Shown: piece by piece, positions 31,888 to 41,354 of the stretch | Numbering within the stretch: the first letter of the stretch is position 1 | How the letters are laid out: each line of letters opens with the position of its first letter | Source of the DNA: Eubacterium ramulus ATCC 29099 | GTDB lineage: Bacteria > Bacillota > Clostridia > Lachnospirales > Lachnospiraceae | Direction of reading: 5' to 3' | Assembly (NCBI RefSeq): GCF_000469345.1 | Contig: NZ_KI271108.1 | Location: 57,303-103,697 of the forward strand | DNA length: 46,395 nucleotides | The notes under the pieces: model-generated | The model's database searches: none | What the model was told of the DNA's origin: nothing | Seen by the model: the letters and a program-made list of their open reading frames with translations, nothing else | Made by a program: the position numbers and the translations under genes

Positions 31888-34707
31888 GTGGATAAGTATG
31901 AGTATAAACTGAAACTGGAGCAGATTCAGAATCTGTTCGCAGCAGGAGATTATCTAACAGCAGCGGAGATGGCAGATACCATCAATTGGAAAAAGGTCCG
32001 CAGCAGCACAACGCTGTGCATGGTTGGCGAGATTTATGAAAAAACAGGCAAATACGATGCATGCCGTGAAGTATTGCTGCAGGCATATGATCATTCTCCG
32101 ATTGGCAGAAATATCGTGTGCCAGCTGGCAGAGGTAGCCATTAAGGCAAAACATGTGGATGAGGCAGAGGAATATTACAACGAATTCCTTGAGATTGCAC
32201 CGAAAGATAATATGCGTTATGTGCTGGCTTATGAGATTAGCTGTCTGAAAGATCAGCCACTGACAGACCGTATTGCAATCCTGGAAGAACTCAAAGAACA
32301 TGAATATACAGAAAAATGGGCTTATGAGTTGGCAGTTCTGTACGGACAGGCAGAACTGCGGGACAAGTGTGTGGAAACCTGCGATGAACTGATCCTTTGG
32401 TTCGGCGATGGTGAATACGTGGAGAAAGCACTGGATCTGAAGCGTCTGTATCAGCCGTTGACTCCGGCACAGGAGGATAAATACAAGCAGTTCCGTGAGA
32501 AAAAAGGCATGGTGGAGATCAGTCTGCCGCAGAGTACAGAGCGGAAAAATGTCATCAAAGAGATGGTAAAGACAGCGGAGTGCGCATCCGAAGAAGCATC
32601 GGAGACAACTGTAACGGCAAGTAAATTTAATACTTCCAAGCTGCAGGAAGAACTGGCGAAAAGCATGCGTCAGATCATGAATGCTACAGAAAAAGAAACC
32701 GTTGCCGATACGATGGAAAATATCAAAAAGATTGTCAGTGATATTCCATATCTGAATGGCGAGCATGAAGAAGAGGCAGAGCATGCTTTTGATCAGGAAA
32801 AAATCAACGCCCAGGTAGACCGTTCCCTGAAAAAAGATTTCCATGCTTTAATGAAGGAACAGGAAGAATCGGAAAAAGAAGAGCAGGAGACTCAAAAGCA
32901 GGATATTGCAAAAGAAGAAGTAAGAGAAAATGCAGATGATACACAAAGTGAGATAAAAGAAATCAAACATGCCGGTGAAAAGGCAGATGCCGAGGAAGTC
33001 GCTTCTGCACAGGCAAGTATTGAGGAAGTACTGGAAGAGTGGAAGAAGACAAAGCGTGCGGCGGAAGCTGCCATGGCAGCAGCAGATCAGAAGAAGCTGG
33101 AAATGTCCAAAGAAAATGCATTGTTGGAAGCCGGTCAGATCATGGAGCGTCTGAAGACACTGATCCCGATTCTGTCTGCGACACCGGGAGAAGATCTTCC
33201 GGTTCCGGAAGATACCGTAGCTGCAAAACTTGCTTCTGGTGATGCGATGAAGGCAGCCGATGAAGAAGCGGCAGAAAATGAGAGCGCAGCAGCTCCTGAA
33301 GAGACAGAAAACGTTGAAGCATCGGATGATATATCGTCTGAAGATGAAACGGCAACAGCAAAAGCAGAATCCACAGATTCTGATGTTGATGCAGTTATGA
33401 AATCTACATCCGCAGAAAACAACGCTGATCAGGCAGAGACTTCCGTTGTTGAGGAAGCTGATTCTGATTTTGCAAGAGAAATGGCACAGGAAAACAGTGA
33501 AGCGGATGATACAGCCGATGATACGGTATCTACAGATACATCTGATTCTGTAGTAGAAGAGGATATTGCAGCAGCTGCATCAGCTGATATTTCCGGTGTT
33601 ACAAGGGAAATGCCCGACCTTTCTGCATATCAGAACAGAGTGAGTGCAGAAACTCCGGATGAGTCTGGACATACAGAAGCAGGAGATGCAGAAACTACAG
33701 ACACAGAAGCTGCGTCAGAAACAGTATCTGTATCCATGGAGGATCAAGCAGATGAGGATGAACTGCATGTGGTAGAATCTGCGCCGGATGAAGAACTGGA
33801 GAAAATGCTGGCACAGGCGACACAAATGTTTGTGGAGAATGCCAATGTGGAAGTACCGGTAGGCGAAGCAGCAGCGGTTTCACAGGATACCGGTGTTTTG
33901 CCGGAGATCAAACTGCCGGATGATCTGAAAGAAGAGCAGAAAGCATATGAGCTGACGGAAGAACAGAAAGAACTGTTCTCTTATTTCCTTCCGGTTCCGG
34001 GTATGGAAGATCAGATCAGCCAGATTTTACTGGGAACAAAATCCAGACTTGGTAATTCGGTTACATCTTTGACAGGCAACATTCTGATCCAGGGTGAGGA
34101 AGGCAGCGGTAAGACCGTATTTGCCACCAGCCTGATCAAAGCTATTGAGAAAGAAGTTGGAAATGAAGATGCCAAGATTGGTAAGATCAGTGCATCATCA
34201 TTGAATGGAAAAGATTTTGCGGCACTGATTCCGCAGATCGACGGTGGTTATCTGATCATTGATAAAGCAGGAGAACTGAACCGTGAGACCGCACTCCGTA
34301 TGTCTCAGTTGATGGAACAGAATACAAGAGGTATGGTGATCCTTCTGGAGGATACGAGAGCTGGAATCCGCAAGGCAATGCAGCTGGATTTTGGTTTTGC
34401 AAAGAAATTTACCGAGAAAGTGGACATCCCTATTTTTACGATCGATGAACTGGTAGAATTCGGAAAATCTTATGCAAAAGAGATGGAGTGCACCATTGAC
34501 CAGATGGGGGTACTCGCTTTATACAATCGTATCAACAATATCCAAAAACTGGAGCGTGCAACCACACTGGCCGAGGTCAAGGATATTGTGGATGAGGCGA
34601 TTGAAAATGCAGAAGGCGGCGGAATCAAGAAGGCGTTTGGTTCTATTTTCTCAAAGAAATATAATGAGAATGATTATCTGATTCTTCATGAAAAAGATTT
34701 TGAATAA
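31888..34707 (+). CDS. TPR protein with long acidic linker and AAA-like ATPase domain
   Basis: The 939-aa protein has three parts. Residues 1 to about 210 are TPR-like helices (AAEMADTINW, AKHVDEAEEYYNEFLEIAP). About 215-680 is a long Glu/Ala/Ser/Thr-rich acidic region, probably disordered. About 690-939 is a P-loop ATPase with Walker A GEEGSGKT (736-743), Walker B YLIID (D792) and a sensor-like LLEDTRAG. I do not recognise a characterised counterpart; it may act as a chaperone or assembly ATPase at the membrane. The start is GTG 31888, with GAGGTG 7 nt upstream. The glgB start is 39 nt downstream. Confidence 0.8.
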   Translation: MDKYEYKLKLEQIQNLFAAGDYLTAAEMADTINWKKVRSSTTLCMVGEIYEKTGKYDACREVLLQAYDHSPIGRNIVCQLAEVAIKAKHVDEAEEYYNEFLEIAPKDNMRYVLAYEISCLKDQPLTDRIAILEELKEHEYTEKWAYELAVLYGQAELRDKCVETCDELILWFGDGEYVEKALDLKRLYQPLTPAQEDKYKQFREKKGMVEISLPQSTERKNVIKEMVKTAECASEEASETTVTASKFNTSKLQEELAKSMRQIMNATEKETVADTMENIKKIVSDIPYLNGEHEEEAEHAFDQEKINAQVDRSLKKDFHALMKEQEESEKEEQETQKQDIAKEEVRENADDTQSEIKEIKHAGEKADAEEVASAQASIEEVLEEWKKTKRAAEAAMAAADQKKLEMSKENALLEAGQIMERLKTLIPILSATPGEDLPVPEDTVAAKLASGDAMKAADEEAAENESAAAPEETENVEASDDISSEDETATAKAESTDSDVDAVMKSTSAENNADQAETSVVEEADSDFAREMAQENSEADDTADDTVSTDTSDSVVEEDIAAAASADISGVTREMPDLSAYQNRVSAETPDESGHTEAGDAETTDTEAASETVSVSMEDQADEDELHVVESAPDEELEKMLAQATQMFVENANVEVPVGEAAAVSQDTGVLPEIKLPDDLKEEQKAYELTEEQKELFSYFLPVPGMEDQISQILLGTKSRLGNSVTSLTGNILIQGEEGSGKTVFATSLIKAIEKEVGNEDAKIGKISASSLNGKDFAALIPQIDGGYLIIDKAGELNRETALRMSQLMEQNTRGMVILLEDTRAGIRKAMQLDFGFAKKFTEKVDIPIFTIDELVEFGKSYAKEMECTIDQMGVLALYNRINNIQKLERATTLAEVKDIVDEAIENAEGGGIKKAFGSIFSKKYNENDYLILHEKDFE

Positions 34708-34746
34708 TCGCAATAAAAGTGAGTGGTTTTTAAGGAGGAAAACACT

Positions 34747-36648
34747 ATGGGGAACATTTCTGAGTATGATATGTATCTGTTCGGCGCAGGTGTACATTAT
34801 GACATGTATATGAAACTGGGGGCGCATCCATGTAAAAAGGGCAGATGGCAGGGTGTCAACTTTGCGGTATGGGCACCAAATGCAAAACGTGTATGGGTCA
34901 TTGGTTCTTTCAATGACTGGAATGAGACCTCTCATGAAATGAAACGTCTGGAGCCAAATGGAATTTATGAACTGTTTATCAGCAATGTAAAGATTGGTGA
35001 TATGTACAAATATCTCATTGAAACCCAGGATGGCAGAAAACTTTATAAGGCAGATCCTTATGCAAACTATGCGGAACTGCGTCCGGGCACTGCATCAAAA
35101 GTCGCAGATATCAGTAAGCTGAAATGGTCCGATGAAAAATGGATGGAAGCACGTGCGGCACATAAGGATGACGAGGTGTACCGTCAGCCAATGTCCATTT
35201 ATGAAGTGCATCCGGGTTCCTGGAAACGTCATGCAGGCTATGAGGAAGACACCGGCTTTTATACATACCGTGAACTGGCAGTAGAACTGACAAAATATGT
35301 AAAGGAAATGGGTTACACCCATGTAGAAATGATGGGAATTTCCGAGTATCCGTTTGACGGTTCCTGGGGATATCAGGTAACAGGATATTTTGCACCGACG
35401 TCCCGCTACGGAACACCGGAGGATTTTGCATATATGATCAATTACCTGCACAGACATAAGATCGGTGTTATCCTGGACTGGGTTCCGGCGCATTTTCCGC
35501 GGGATGCCCACGGACTGGCTGAGTTTGACGGAACTTGCCTCTATGAGTACGCGGATCCGAGAAAAGGTGAGCATCCGGACTGGGGAACCAAGATTTTTGA
35601 CTATGGTAAGACTGAGGTCAAGAATTTCCTTCTGAACTCTGCATTACTGTGGGTAGAGAAGTATCATATTGATGGTCTTCGTGTGGATGCGGTTGCTTCC
35701 ATGCTGTATCTGGATTATGGTAAAGAAGCCGGACAATGGGTTCCAAATCAATACGGTGAAAATAAAAACCTGGAAGCGATTGAATTTTTCCGCCATCTGA
35801 ATACACTGGTCTGCGGCAGAAATCCGGGAGCAGTTATGATCGCAGAGGAATCCACCGCATGGCCGATGGTAACCGGAAAAGCCGAGGACGGCGGACTGGA
35901 TTTCACTTATAAATGGAACATGGGATGGATGCATGATTTTCTGGATTACATGAAACTGGATCCATATTTCCGCAAAGACAATCATAATAAGATGACATTT
36001 GCCATGAGTTACAATTATAGTGAGAAATACATTCTCGTACTTTCTCACGATGAGGTTGTTCATCTGAAATGTTCCATGTTGAATAAAATGCCGGGACTTG
36101 GCATTGACAAATACCGCAATCTGATGGCAGGATATGCGTTTATGATGGGACATCCGGGCAAAAAGCTGCTGTTCATGGGTCAGGACTTCGGACAGCTCCG
36201 GGAGTGGAGCGAAAAACGGGAACTTGACTGGGAACTTTTAAACGATGAAAATCACAGCCATTTACAGGCATTTGTAAAAGAACTGCTGACTATTTATAAA
36301 AAATATCCGGCAATGTATGAACTGGATGATCAGCCGGACGGATTTGAATGGATCAATCCGAATGACGGATATCGCAGTATTTTCAGTTTTGTTCGTCACG
36401 GAAAATCCGGCAGAAACAACCTGTTGTTTGTATGCAATTTTACACCGATGGCACGTCCGGATTATCGTGTGGGTGTACCGAAAAAGAAAAAATATACGTT
36501 ATTGCTGAACAGCGATGATGCAAAATTCGGTGGCGAGGGCACAGAACGTCCGACTGTTTATCAGTCTGAAAAATCAGAATGTGACGGAAGACCGTATTCC
36601 TTCGCATACGAACTCCCACCATACGGAGTGGCAATCTTTAAATTCTGA
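34747..36648 (+). CDS. glgB: 1,4-alpha-glucan branching enzyme
   Basis: Forms alpha-1,6 branches in glycogen by transferring alpha-1,4 chains. The 633-aa protein has an N-terminal CBM48 domain (NFAVWAPNAKRVWVIGSFNDWN), then a GH13 catalytic barrel with motifs DWVPAHF, GLRVDAVASML (nucleophile about D314), MIAEESTAWP (acid/base about E367) and VLSHDEVVH, and a C-terminal beta domain ending in ELPPYGVAIFKF. Length is normal. The start is ATG 34747, with AAGGAGG 8 nt upstream; an in-frame GTG at 34723 precedes that SD and is rejected. The other glycogen genes are not in the window. Confidence 0.95.
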   Translation: MGNISEYDMYLFGAGVHYDMYMKLGAHPCKKGRWQGVNFAVWAPNAKRVWVIGSFNDWNETSHEMKRLEPNGIYELFISNVKIGDMYKYLIETQDGRKLYKADPYANYAELRPGTASKVADISKLKWSDEKWMEARAAHKDDEVYRQPMSIYEVHPGSWKRHAGYEEDTGFYTYRELAVELTKYVKEMGYTHVEMMGISEYPFDGSWGYQVTGYFAPTSRYGTPEDFAYMINYLHRHKIGVILDWVPAHFPRDAHGLAEFDGTCLYEYADPRKGEHPDWGTKIFDYGKTEVKNFLLNSALLWVEKYHIDGLRVDAVASMLYLDYGKEAGQWVPNQYGENKNLEAIEFFRHLNTLVCGRNPGAVMIAEESTAWPMVTGKAEDGGLDFTYKWNMGWMHDFLDYMKLDPYFRKDNHNKMTFAMSYNYSEKYILVLSHDEVVHLKCSMLNKMPGLGIDKYRNLMAGYAFMMGHPGKKLLFMGQDFGQLREWSEKRELDWELLNDENHSHLQAFVKELLTIYKKYPAMYELDDQPDGFEWINPNDGYRSIFSFVRHGKSGRNNLLFVCNFTPMARPDYRVGVPKKKKYTLLLNSDDAKFGGEGTERPTVYQSEKSECDGRPYSFAYELPPYGVAIFKF

Positions 36649-36660
36649 TAAATATTATGG

Positions 36661-36743
36661 AGTCCCACTGATACCTGCTTTTGTACAGTGGGACTTTCTT
36701 TACTGGAAAATTACGGTGAAGTGTGTGATAGCACACGTTTTTT
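36661..36743 (+). terminator. Two successive terminators after glgB
   Basis: A 10-bp stem AGTCCCACTG (36661-36670 with 36686-36695) is followed by TTCTTT. A second, GTGTG/CACAC (36721-36725 with 36732-36736), is followed by GTTTTTT. Confidence 0.7.
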
Positions 36744-36776
36744 ATTGATAAAACAATCTGGAAAGGAAAGAGAGCA

Positions 36777-37349
36777 ATGATAACGCTGGATACCGTTATT
36801 CAACAATTACATATATGGGATGGGCAGATTCTGCTTTTTATTCAGGAACATCTGCGTATGGAAGCACTGAATCCGATTGTGATCGCCATCACGAATCTTG
36901 GCAACACGGGAATCGTATGGATCGTGTTATCCATTGTTCTGCTGTTTCCCAAAAAGACCAGACGTGCGGGACTCCTTTCTCTGCTGGCATTATTGGGTTC
37001 CCTCTGCGTGACGAACTTCCTGCTGAAGAATTATGTGGCACGGGTCCGTCCTTATGAAGTGGTAGCAGGATTGCAGTGCCTGATCGCAGCACAGCCGGAC
37101 TGGTCATTCCCTTCCGGTCATGCATCTGCTTCTTTTGCATCGGCAGTTGTGATCTATAAAAGCTGTCCGCGTGGAATCGGTGTGCCGGCATTGGTTCTGG
37201 CTTTTGCAATTTCGCTGTCCAGACTCTATGTGGGCGTGCATTATCCGAGCGATGTCATTGTGGGCATGGTGATCGGAACACTGATCGCACTGATCCTGTT
37301 CTGGATCTTCGGCGAGAAGAAATATAAGGCGCGGGCACGGCGACGTTAA
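36777..37349 (+). CDS. PAP2-family membrane phosphatase
   Basis: The 190-aa integral membrane protein has about five TM helices. The three PAP2 signature blocks are present: KNYVARVRP (K-x6-RP), FPSGHASAS (PSGH) and SRLYVGVHYPSD (SR-x5-H-x3-D). It likely dephosphorylates undecaprenyl pyrophosphate or phosphatidic/phosphatidylglycerol phosphate at the outer face of the membrane; the substrate is not determined. GAAAGGAAAG precedes ATG 36777. It is followed by the terminator at 37388 and is convergent with the cyclophilin gene. Confidence 0.9.
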   Translation: MITLDTVIQQLHIWDGQILLFIQEHLRMEALNPIVIAITNLGNTGIVWIVLSIVLLFPKKTRRAGLLSLLALLGSLCVTNFLLKNYVARVRPYEVVAGLQCLIAAQPDWSFPSGHASASFASAVVIYKSCPRGIGVPALVLAFAISLSRLYVGVHYPSDVIVGMVIGTLIALILFWIFGEKKYKARARRR

Positions 37350-37387
37350 GAGGCATGGCGTAAAAATTTTTGCATTGTAACGTAAAT

Positions 37388-37452
37388 GCGTCCCATTTTA
37401 TTTTTTCTTGGCAAGCGATTGCTAGCTGACAAGAAAAAATAAAATGGGACGC
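37388..37452. terminator. Bidirectional terminator with conserved 19-nt loop (copy 2)
   Basis: A perfect 23-bp stem (37388-37410 with 37430-37452) contains A/T runs serving both strands. The 19-nt loop (37411-37429) contains AGCGATTGCTAGC at 37414-37426, as at 19354-19366. Confidence 0.9.
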
Positions 37453-37487
37453 TTTCATTATTTTAAAGTTTTAGCCATGCAAACAAA

Positions 37488-38009
37488 TTAGCATTTTTCC
37501 GGTTCCGGATAATCTACACCAAATGTCTCAACGGTTACTTTTGCCATTTTCTGCTGAGCCATTGGGCGGTCACTGTAATCGCAGCGAACTTCTGCGATCT
37601 TATTTACATTTTCCATACCTTCGATGACCTTACCGAAGCCTGCATATTCGCCATCAAGATGCGGAGCAGCTGCATGCATGATGAAGAACTGGCTTCCGGC
37701 GGAGTTTGGCATCATAGTACGTGCCATGGAAAGAACACCCGGTGTATGTTTCAGGTTGTTTGTGAAACCATTGTTGGAGAATTCGCCGTGGATGCTGTAT
37801 CCCGGTCCGCCGATACCGGTTCCTTCCGGATCTCCGCCCTGGATCATGAAACCTCTGATGACACGGTGGAAGATCACACCGTCATAAAATCCTTTGTTTA
37901 CCAGAGAGATGAAATTATTTACTGTATTTGGGGCGATTTCCGGATAAAGCTCTGCTTTGATGATATCGCCGTTTTCCATTTCAATTGTTACGATTGGATT
38001 CTGTGCCAT
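37488..38009 (-). CDS. ppiB: Peptidyl-prolyl cis-trans isomerase, cyclophilin type
   Basis: Cytosolic cyclophilin (173 aa, no signal peptide) that speeds proline isomerisation during folding. Active-site motifs are FHRVIRGFMIQGGD, SMARTMMPNSAGSQFFI and HLDGEYAGFGKV. The Arg, Phe, Met and Gln/His positions of the catalytic groove are kept, with Trp of the cyclosporin pocket not seen. On the minus strand AAGGAGG precedes the ATG by 6 nt, and a clear promoter lies upstream. It is monocistronic and convergent with the PAP2 gene. Confidence 0.93.
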   Translation of the reverse strand: MAQNPIVTIEMENGDIIKAELYPEIAPNTVNNFISLVNKGFYDGVIFHRVIRGFMIQGGDPEGTGIGGPGYSIHGEFSNNGFTNNLKHTPGVLSMARTMMPNSAGSQFFIMHAAAPHLDGEYAGFGKVIEGMENVNKIAEVRCDYSDRPMAQQKMAKVTVETFGVDYPEPEKC

Positions 38010-38063
38010 AATTGCCTCCTTATCATTGCCAAAAATTATAGTAAATTGGCGTTTCTACTAAGC

Positions 38064-38092
38064 ATTGTATCTGAAAAGTAGTTTGTTTTCAA
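38064..38092 (-). promoter_or_regulatory. Cyclophilin gene promoter
   Basis: Minus strand: TTGAAA (38092-38087), 17-nt spacer, TACAAT (38069-38064). Confidence 0.75.
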
Positions 38093-38213
38093 GAAAATTC
38101 AAAAAAATGGCTATTTTTTTGTAAAATCGTGTGATACTCTAAAAAGTAACAATTAAGTTACCGTCGGTATGGCGTTGATGGCGGTAACAAGCAGCATCTG
38201 CATTTGGAAAGCG

Positions 38214-38242
38214 TTGCAATTTATAATAAATTTCATTATAAT
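38214..38242 (+). promoter_or_regulatory. rel promoter
   Basis: TTGCAA (38214-38219), 17-nt spacer, TATAAT (38237-38242). The start should fall near 38249, just before the SD AGGTGGG (38251-38257). Confidence 0.8.
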
Positions 38243-38263
38243 GTTGGAATAGGTGGGATCGAG

Positions 38264-40636
38264 ATGGAAACAAAAGAAAAAAAGATAATTTCAGAAAACA
38301 ATAACATACCGCGGACGAAAATGCAGATTGATGAAGCTGCGCTTCAGTCAATTGAGCCGGCAGCCGTTCTGGACTCAGCGATCGTTCCAATCAGGGATTT
38401 TGTCAGTCCGGAGGAATTGCATCGGGATCTGATTGAGATTATACAGAAATATCATCCGTCAGCAGATATTTCCATGGTGGAAAAGGCATATCAGATTGCT
38501 GCGGAAGCACATAAGACGCAGGTGCGTAAATCCGGAGAACCGTATATTATCCATCCATTATATGTGGCCATTATTTTGGCGGAGCTTGAGATGGATAAGG
38601 AAACAATCGTGGCGGGACTGCTTCATGACGTAGTGGAAGATACGGTCATGACTGATGAGGAGATCAAAGAAGAATTTGGCCCGGAAGTGGCATTGTTGGT
38701 GGATGGTGTGACAAAGCTGGGACAGATTGCCTATGATGCGGATAAGATTGAAGTGCAGGCAGAAAATCTGCGAAAAATGTTCCTTGCCATGGCAAAGGAT
38801 ATCCGTGTCATTATTATCAAGCTGGCAGACCGTCTGCACAATATGCGTACGCTGAAATATATGAAGCCGGAGAAACAGAAGGAAAAAGCCCGTGAGACCA
38901 TGGATATCTATGCACCGATCGCACAGCGGCTCGGTATTTCCAAGATCAAGATCGAGCTGGAGGATCTGTCGTTAAAGTATCTGGAGCCGGAAGCGTATTA
39001 TGATCTGGTAGAAAAAATTGCTGTCCGGAAATCTGCCAGAGATGCGTATGTCCACAGACTGATGAATGATGTGGAGGCCTGTCTGAAGGATGCGGGTATC
39101 AAGGCTACGGTTATGGGAAGGGCAAAACATTTTTTCAGTATTTACAAGAAAATGGTAAACCAGAACAAAACCCTGGATCAGATCTATGATCTGTTTGCAA
39201 TCCGTATTATTGTGGATGATGTCAAGGACTGTTATGCAGCACTGGGTGTGATCCATGAGAAATACAAACCGATTCCGGGACGTTTCAAAGATTATATCGC
39301 AATGCCGAAGCCAAATATGTATCAGTCTCTGCATACGACGCTGATCGGACCAACCGGTCAGCCATTTGAGATTCAGATCCGTACAGAAGAGATGCATCGT
39401 ACTTCTGAATACGGTATTGCTGCTCATTGGAAATACAAAGAAGCAAATAACGGAAACAGCATCAACGGTGAGGAAGAAAAGTTAAGCTGGCTGCGCCAGA
39501 TCCTTGAATGGCAGCGTGACATGTCCGATAACCGGGAGTTTATGAGCCTGTTAAAGAGTGATCTGGATCTGTTTTCTGACAGTGTATTCTGTTTTACGCC
39601 AAGCGGTGATGTTAAGAGTCTTCCGAAAGGCTCCACACCGATTGATTTTGCCTATGGGATCCATTCGGCCGTGGGCAATAAGATGATCGGAGCCAAGGTA
39701 AACGGACGGCTGGTAACCATAGATTATAATATCCGCAACGGTGACCGGATCGAGATTTTGACGTCGGCAAATTCCAAGGGCCCGAGCCGTGACTGGTTAA
39801 ATCTGGTAAAAAGTACCCAGGCGAAGAATAAGATCAATCAGTGGTTCCGTAATCAGTTTAAAGAAGAAAATATCATCAAGGGCAAGGAGTTATTAACGAA
39901 TTACTGTAAAACGAAAGGCATTAATTTTGGTGATATCAATAAGCCGGATTATCAGGCAAAGGTACAGCGGAAATATGGTTTCCGTGACTGGGAATCTGTG
40001 CTGGCTGCTGTGGGACATGGTGGTCTGACGGAATCACAGATCATAAACCGTATGATGGAAGAGTACCGTAAGGAGCATGCACAACAACTGACCGATGCAC
40101 AGGTAGTGGAAAATGCTTCCGAGCAGAAAGAGAAACATGCGGAAGTCGAGCGGACAACCCACAAGAAGAGTGGTATTATTGTCAAAGGTCTGACGGATGT
40201 GGCAGTACATTTTTCCAAATGCTGCAGTCCGGTTCCGGGAGACGAGATCGTCGGATTCGTGACCAGAGGCCGTGGTGTGTCCATTCACAGAACAGACTGT
40301 GTTAATATCATGCAGCTGCCGGATTTTGACAGGCAGCGTCTCATTGAGGCAGAGTGGCAACAGGGAGCATCAGACGAAGAAAACGGCGGACATGGCCGTT
40401 ACCTTGCAGAACTTAAAATTTTTGGAAACAATCGTACCGGCTTGTTGGTAGATATTTCAAAAGTGTTTACGGAGCGTGGCATTGATATTGATTCGATCAA
40501 TTCACGGACCAGTAAGAAAGGAATTGCAACGATCGTGGTTTCCTTCTATACCAAAGGAAAAGATGAGCTGAGTATGCTGAGCGAAAAGCTGCGCCAGATT
40601 GAAAGTGTATTTGAGATTGAACGTACCACAGGCTGA
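38264..40636 (+). CDS. relA: Bifunctional (p)ppGpp synthetase/hydrolase
   Basis: Makes and degrades the stringent-response alarmone. The 790-aa protein has an N-terminal extension of about 70 residues, then the HD hydrolase domain with LLHDVVEDT intact (H121, D122). The synthetase domain carries GRFKDYIAMPKPNMYQSLHTT, whose R-x-K-D form is typical of bifunctional enzymes. TGS (VFCFTPSGDVKSLPKGSTPIDFAY), the CCSPVPGDEIVG zinc-finger region and a C-terminal ACT domain follow. ATG 38264 is chosen because the promoter and SD lie just upstream; the frame's earlier ATG at 38204 precedes the promoter. The gene order rel, MBL hydrolase, hemZ, hisS, aspS is typical of Clostridia. Confidence 0.95.
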   Translation: METKEKKIISENNNIPRTKMQIDEAALQSIEPAAVLDSAIVPIRDFVSPEELHRDLIEIIQKYHPSADISMVEKAYQIAAEAHKTQVRKSGEPYIIHPLYVAIILAELEMDKETIVAGLLHDVVEDTVMTDEEIKEEFGPEVALLVDGVTKLGQIAYDADKIEVQAENLRKMFLAMAKDIRVIIIKLADRLHNMRTLKYMKPEKQKEKARETMDIYAPIAQRLGISKIKIELEDLSLKYLEPEAYYDLVEKIAVRKSARDAYVHRLMNDVEACLKDAGIKATVMGRAKHFFSIYKKMVNQNKTLDQIYDLFAIRIIVDDVKDCYAALGVIHEKYKPIPGRFKDYIAMPKPNMYQSLHTTLIGPTGQPFEIQIRTEEMHRTSEYGIAAHWKYKEANNGNSINGEEEKLSWLRQILEWQRDMSDNREFMSLLKSDLDLFSDSVFCFTPSGDVKSLPKGSTPIDFAYGIHSAVGNKMIGAKVNGRLVTIDYNIRNGDRIEILTSANSKGPSRDWLNLVKSTQAKNKINQWFRNQFKEENIIKGKELLTNYCKTKGINFGDINKPDYQAKVQRKYGFRDWESVLAAVGHGGLTESQIINRMMEEYRKEHAQQLTDAQVVENASEQKEKHAEVERTTHKKSGIIVKGLTDVAVHFSKCCSPVPGDEIVGFVTRGRGVSIHRTDCVNIMQLPDFDRQRLIEAEWQQGASDEENGGHGRYLAELKIFGNNRTGLLVDISKVFTERGIDIDSINSRTSKKGIATIVVSFYTKGKDELSMLSEKLRQIESVFEIERTTG

Positions 40637-40661
40637 TAAATACAATGAAATAGGAGTGTAT

Positions 40662-41294
40662 ATGGCAGATTTAAGAATTGAAGAATATAATGTTGGCGAT
40701 ATCGGAACAAACTGTTACTTTATCGTAAACGCAGATACAAAAGAGATGGTGATCATTGATCCGGGTGGAGACGGTGCAGACCTGATCCGCCGCATCAAAG
40801 AGCGCGGGTTGAAACTGCAGGCAGTATTGCTGACACATGGACATTATGATCACGCACATCATGCACGGATGGTGGCAGATGCCTTTGGCGTTCCGGTGTA
40901 TGCAAGCGAGAAAGAAGAAGCTACCATGCACGACATTCAGAAAAATGTATCTGCAATGTTTGGCAACCCGGAGACATATGATGCTGATGTGTATGCAAAA
41001 GACGGTGATGTACTTGATCTGGCAGGATTTAAGATCAAAGTGATTTCTACACCGGGGCATACCGAGGGTGGATGTTGCTATTATTTTGATGGAAACAAAG
41101 TGCTGGCAAGCGGAGATACGCTGTTTTGCGGCTCCGTCGGCAGAACGGATTTCAAAGGTGGCAGCATGTCGGAACTGGTGCGTTCCGTGAAAGAAAAACT
41201 GTTTTTACTTCCAAATGATACGGCTGTCCTTCCGGGACATGAGGCACGTACTACGATTGGATACGAGAAACAGTATAATATGTACTTAGCATAA
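40662..41294 (+). CDS. MBL-fold (glyoxalase II-like) hydrolase
   Basis: The 210-aa metallo-beta-lactamase-fold hydrolase. Metal ligands are in THGHYDH, STPGHTEG, SGDTLF and LPGHEART. The compact size and C-terminal PGHEARTTIGYE resemble the small glyoxalase II-like group that hydrolyses thioesters, but the substrate is unknown. ATG 40662 has AGGAG 6 nt upstream; the longer frame from 40599 overlaps the end of rel and is not used. It lies 25 nt after rel, so it is probably cotranscribed, and a palindromic terminator follows. Confidence 0.9.
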   Translation: MADLRIEEYNVGDIGTNCYFIVNADTKEMVIIDPGGDGADLIRRIKERGLKLQAVLLTHGHYDHAHHARMVADAFGVPVYASEKEEATMHDIQKNVSAMFGNPETYDADVYAKDGDVLDLAGFKIKVISTPGHTEGGCCYYFDGNKVLASGDTLFCGSVGRTDFKGGSMSELVRSVKEKLFLLPNDTAVLPGHEARTTIGYEKQYNMYLA

Positions 41295-41301
41295 TGATTT
41301 T

Positions 41302-41335
41302 AAAAGGAATTTTCATAATTATGAAAATTCCTTTT
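41302..41335. terminator. Perfect palindromic terminator before hemZ
   Basis: A 34-nt perfect palindrome (AAAAGGAATTTTCATAA and its complement) folds into a long hairpin with AAAA/TTTT ends. It lies 20 nt before the hemZ start. Confidence 0.75.
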
Positions 41336-41354
41336 ATCACGAAAGGGTATAAAG

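Noticed and set aside
38204-38263. Upstream start for rel (ATG 38204)
   Set aside because: It lies before the clear -35/-10 pair at 38214-38242, while ATG 38264 has an SD.
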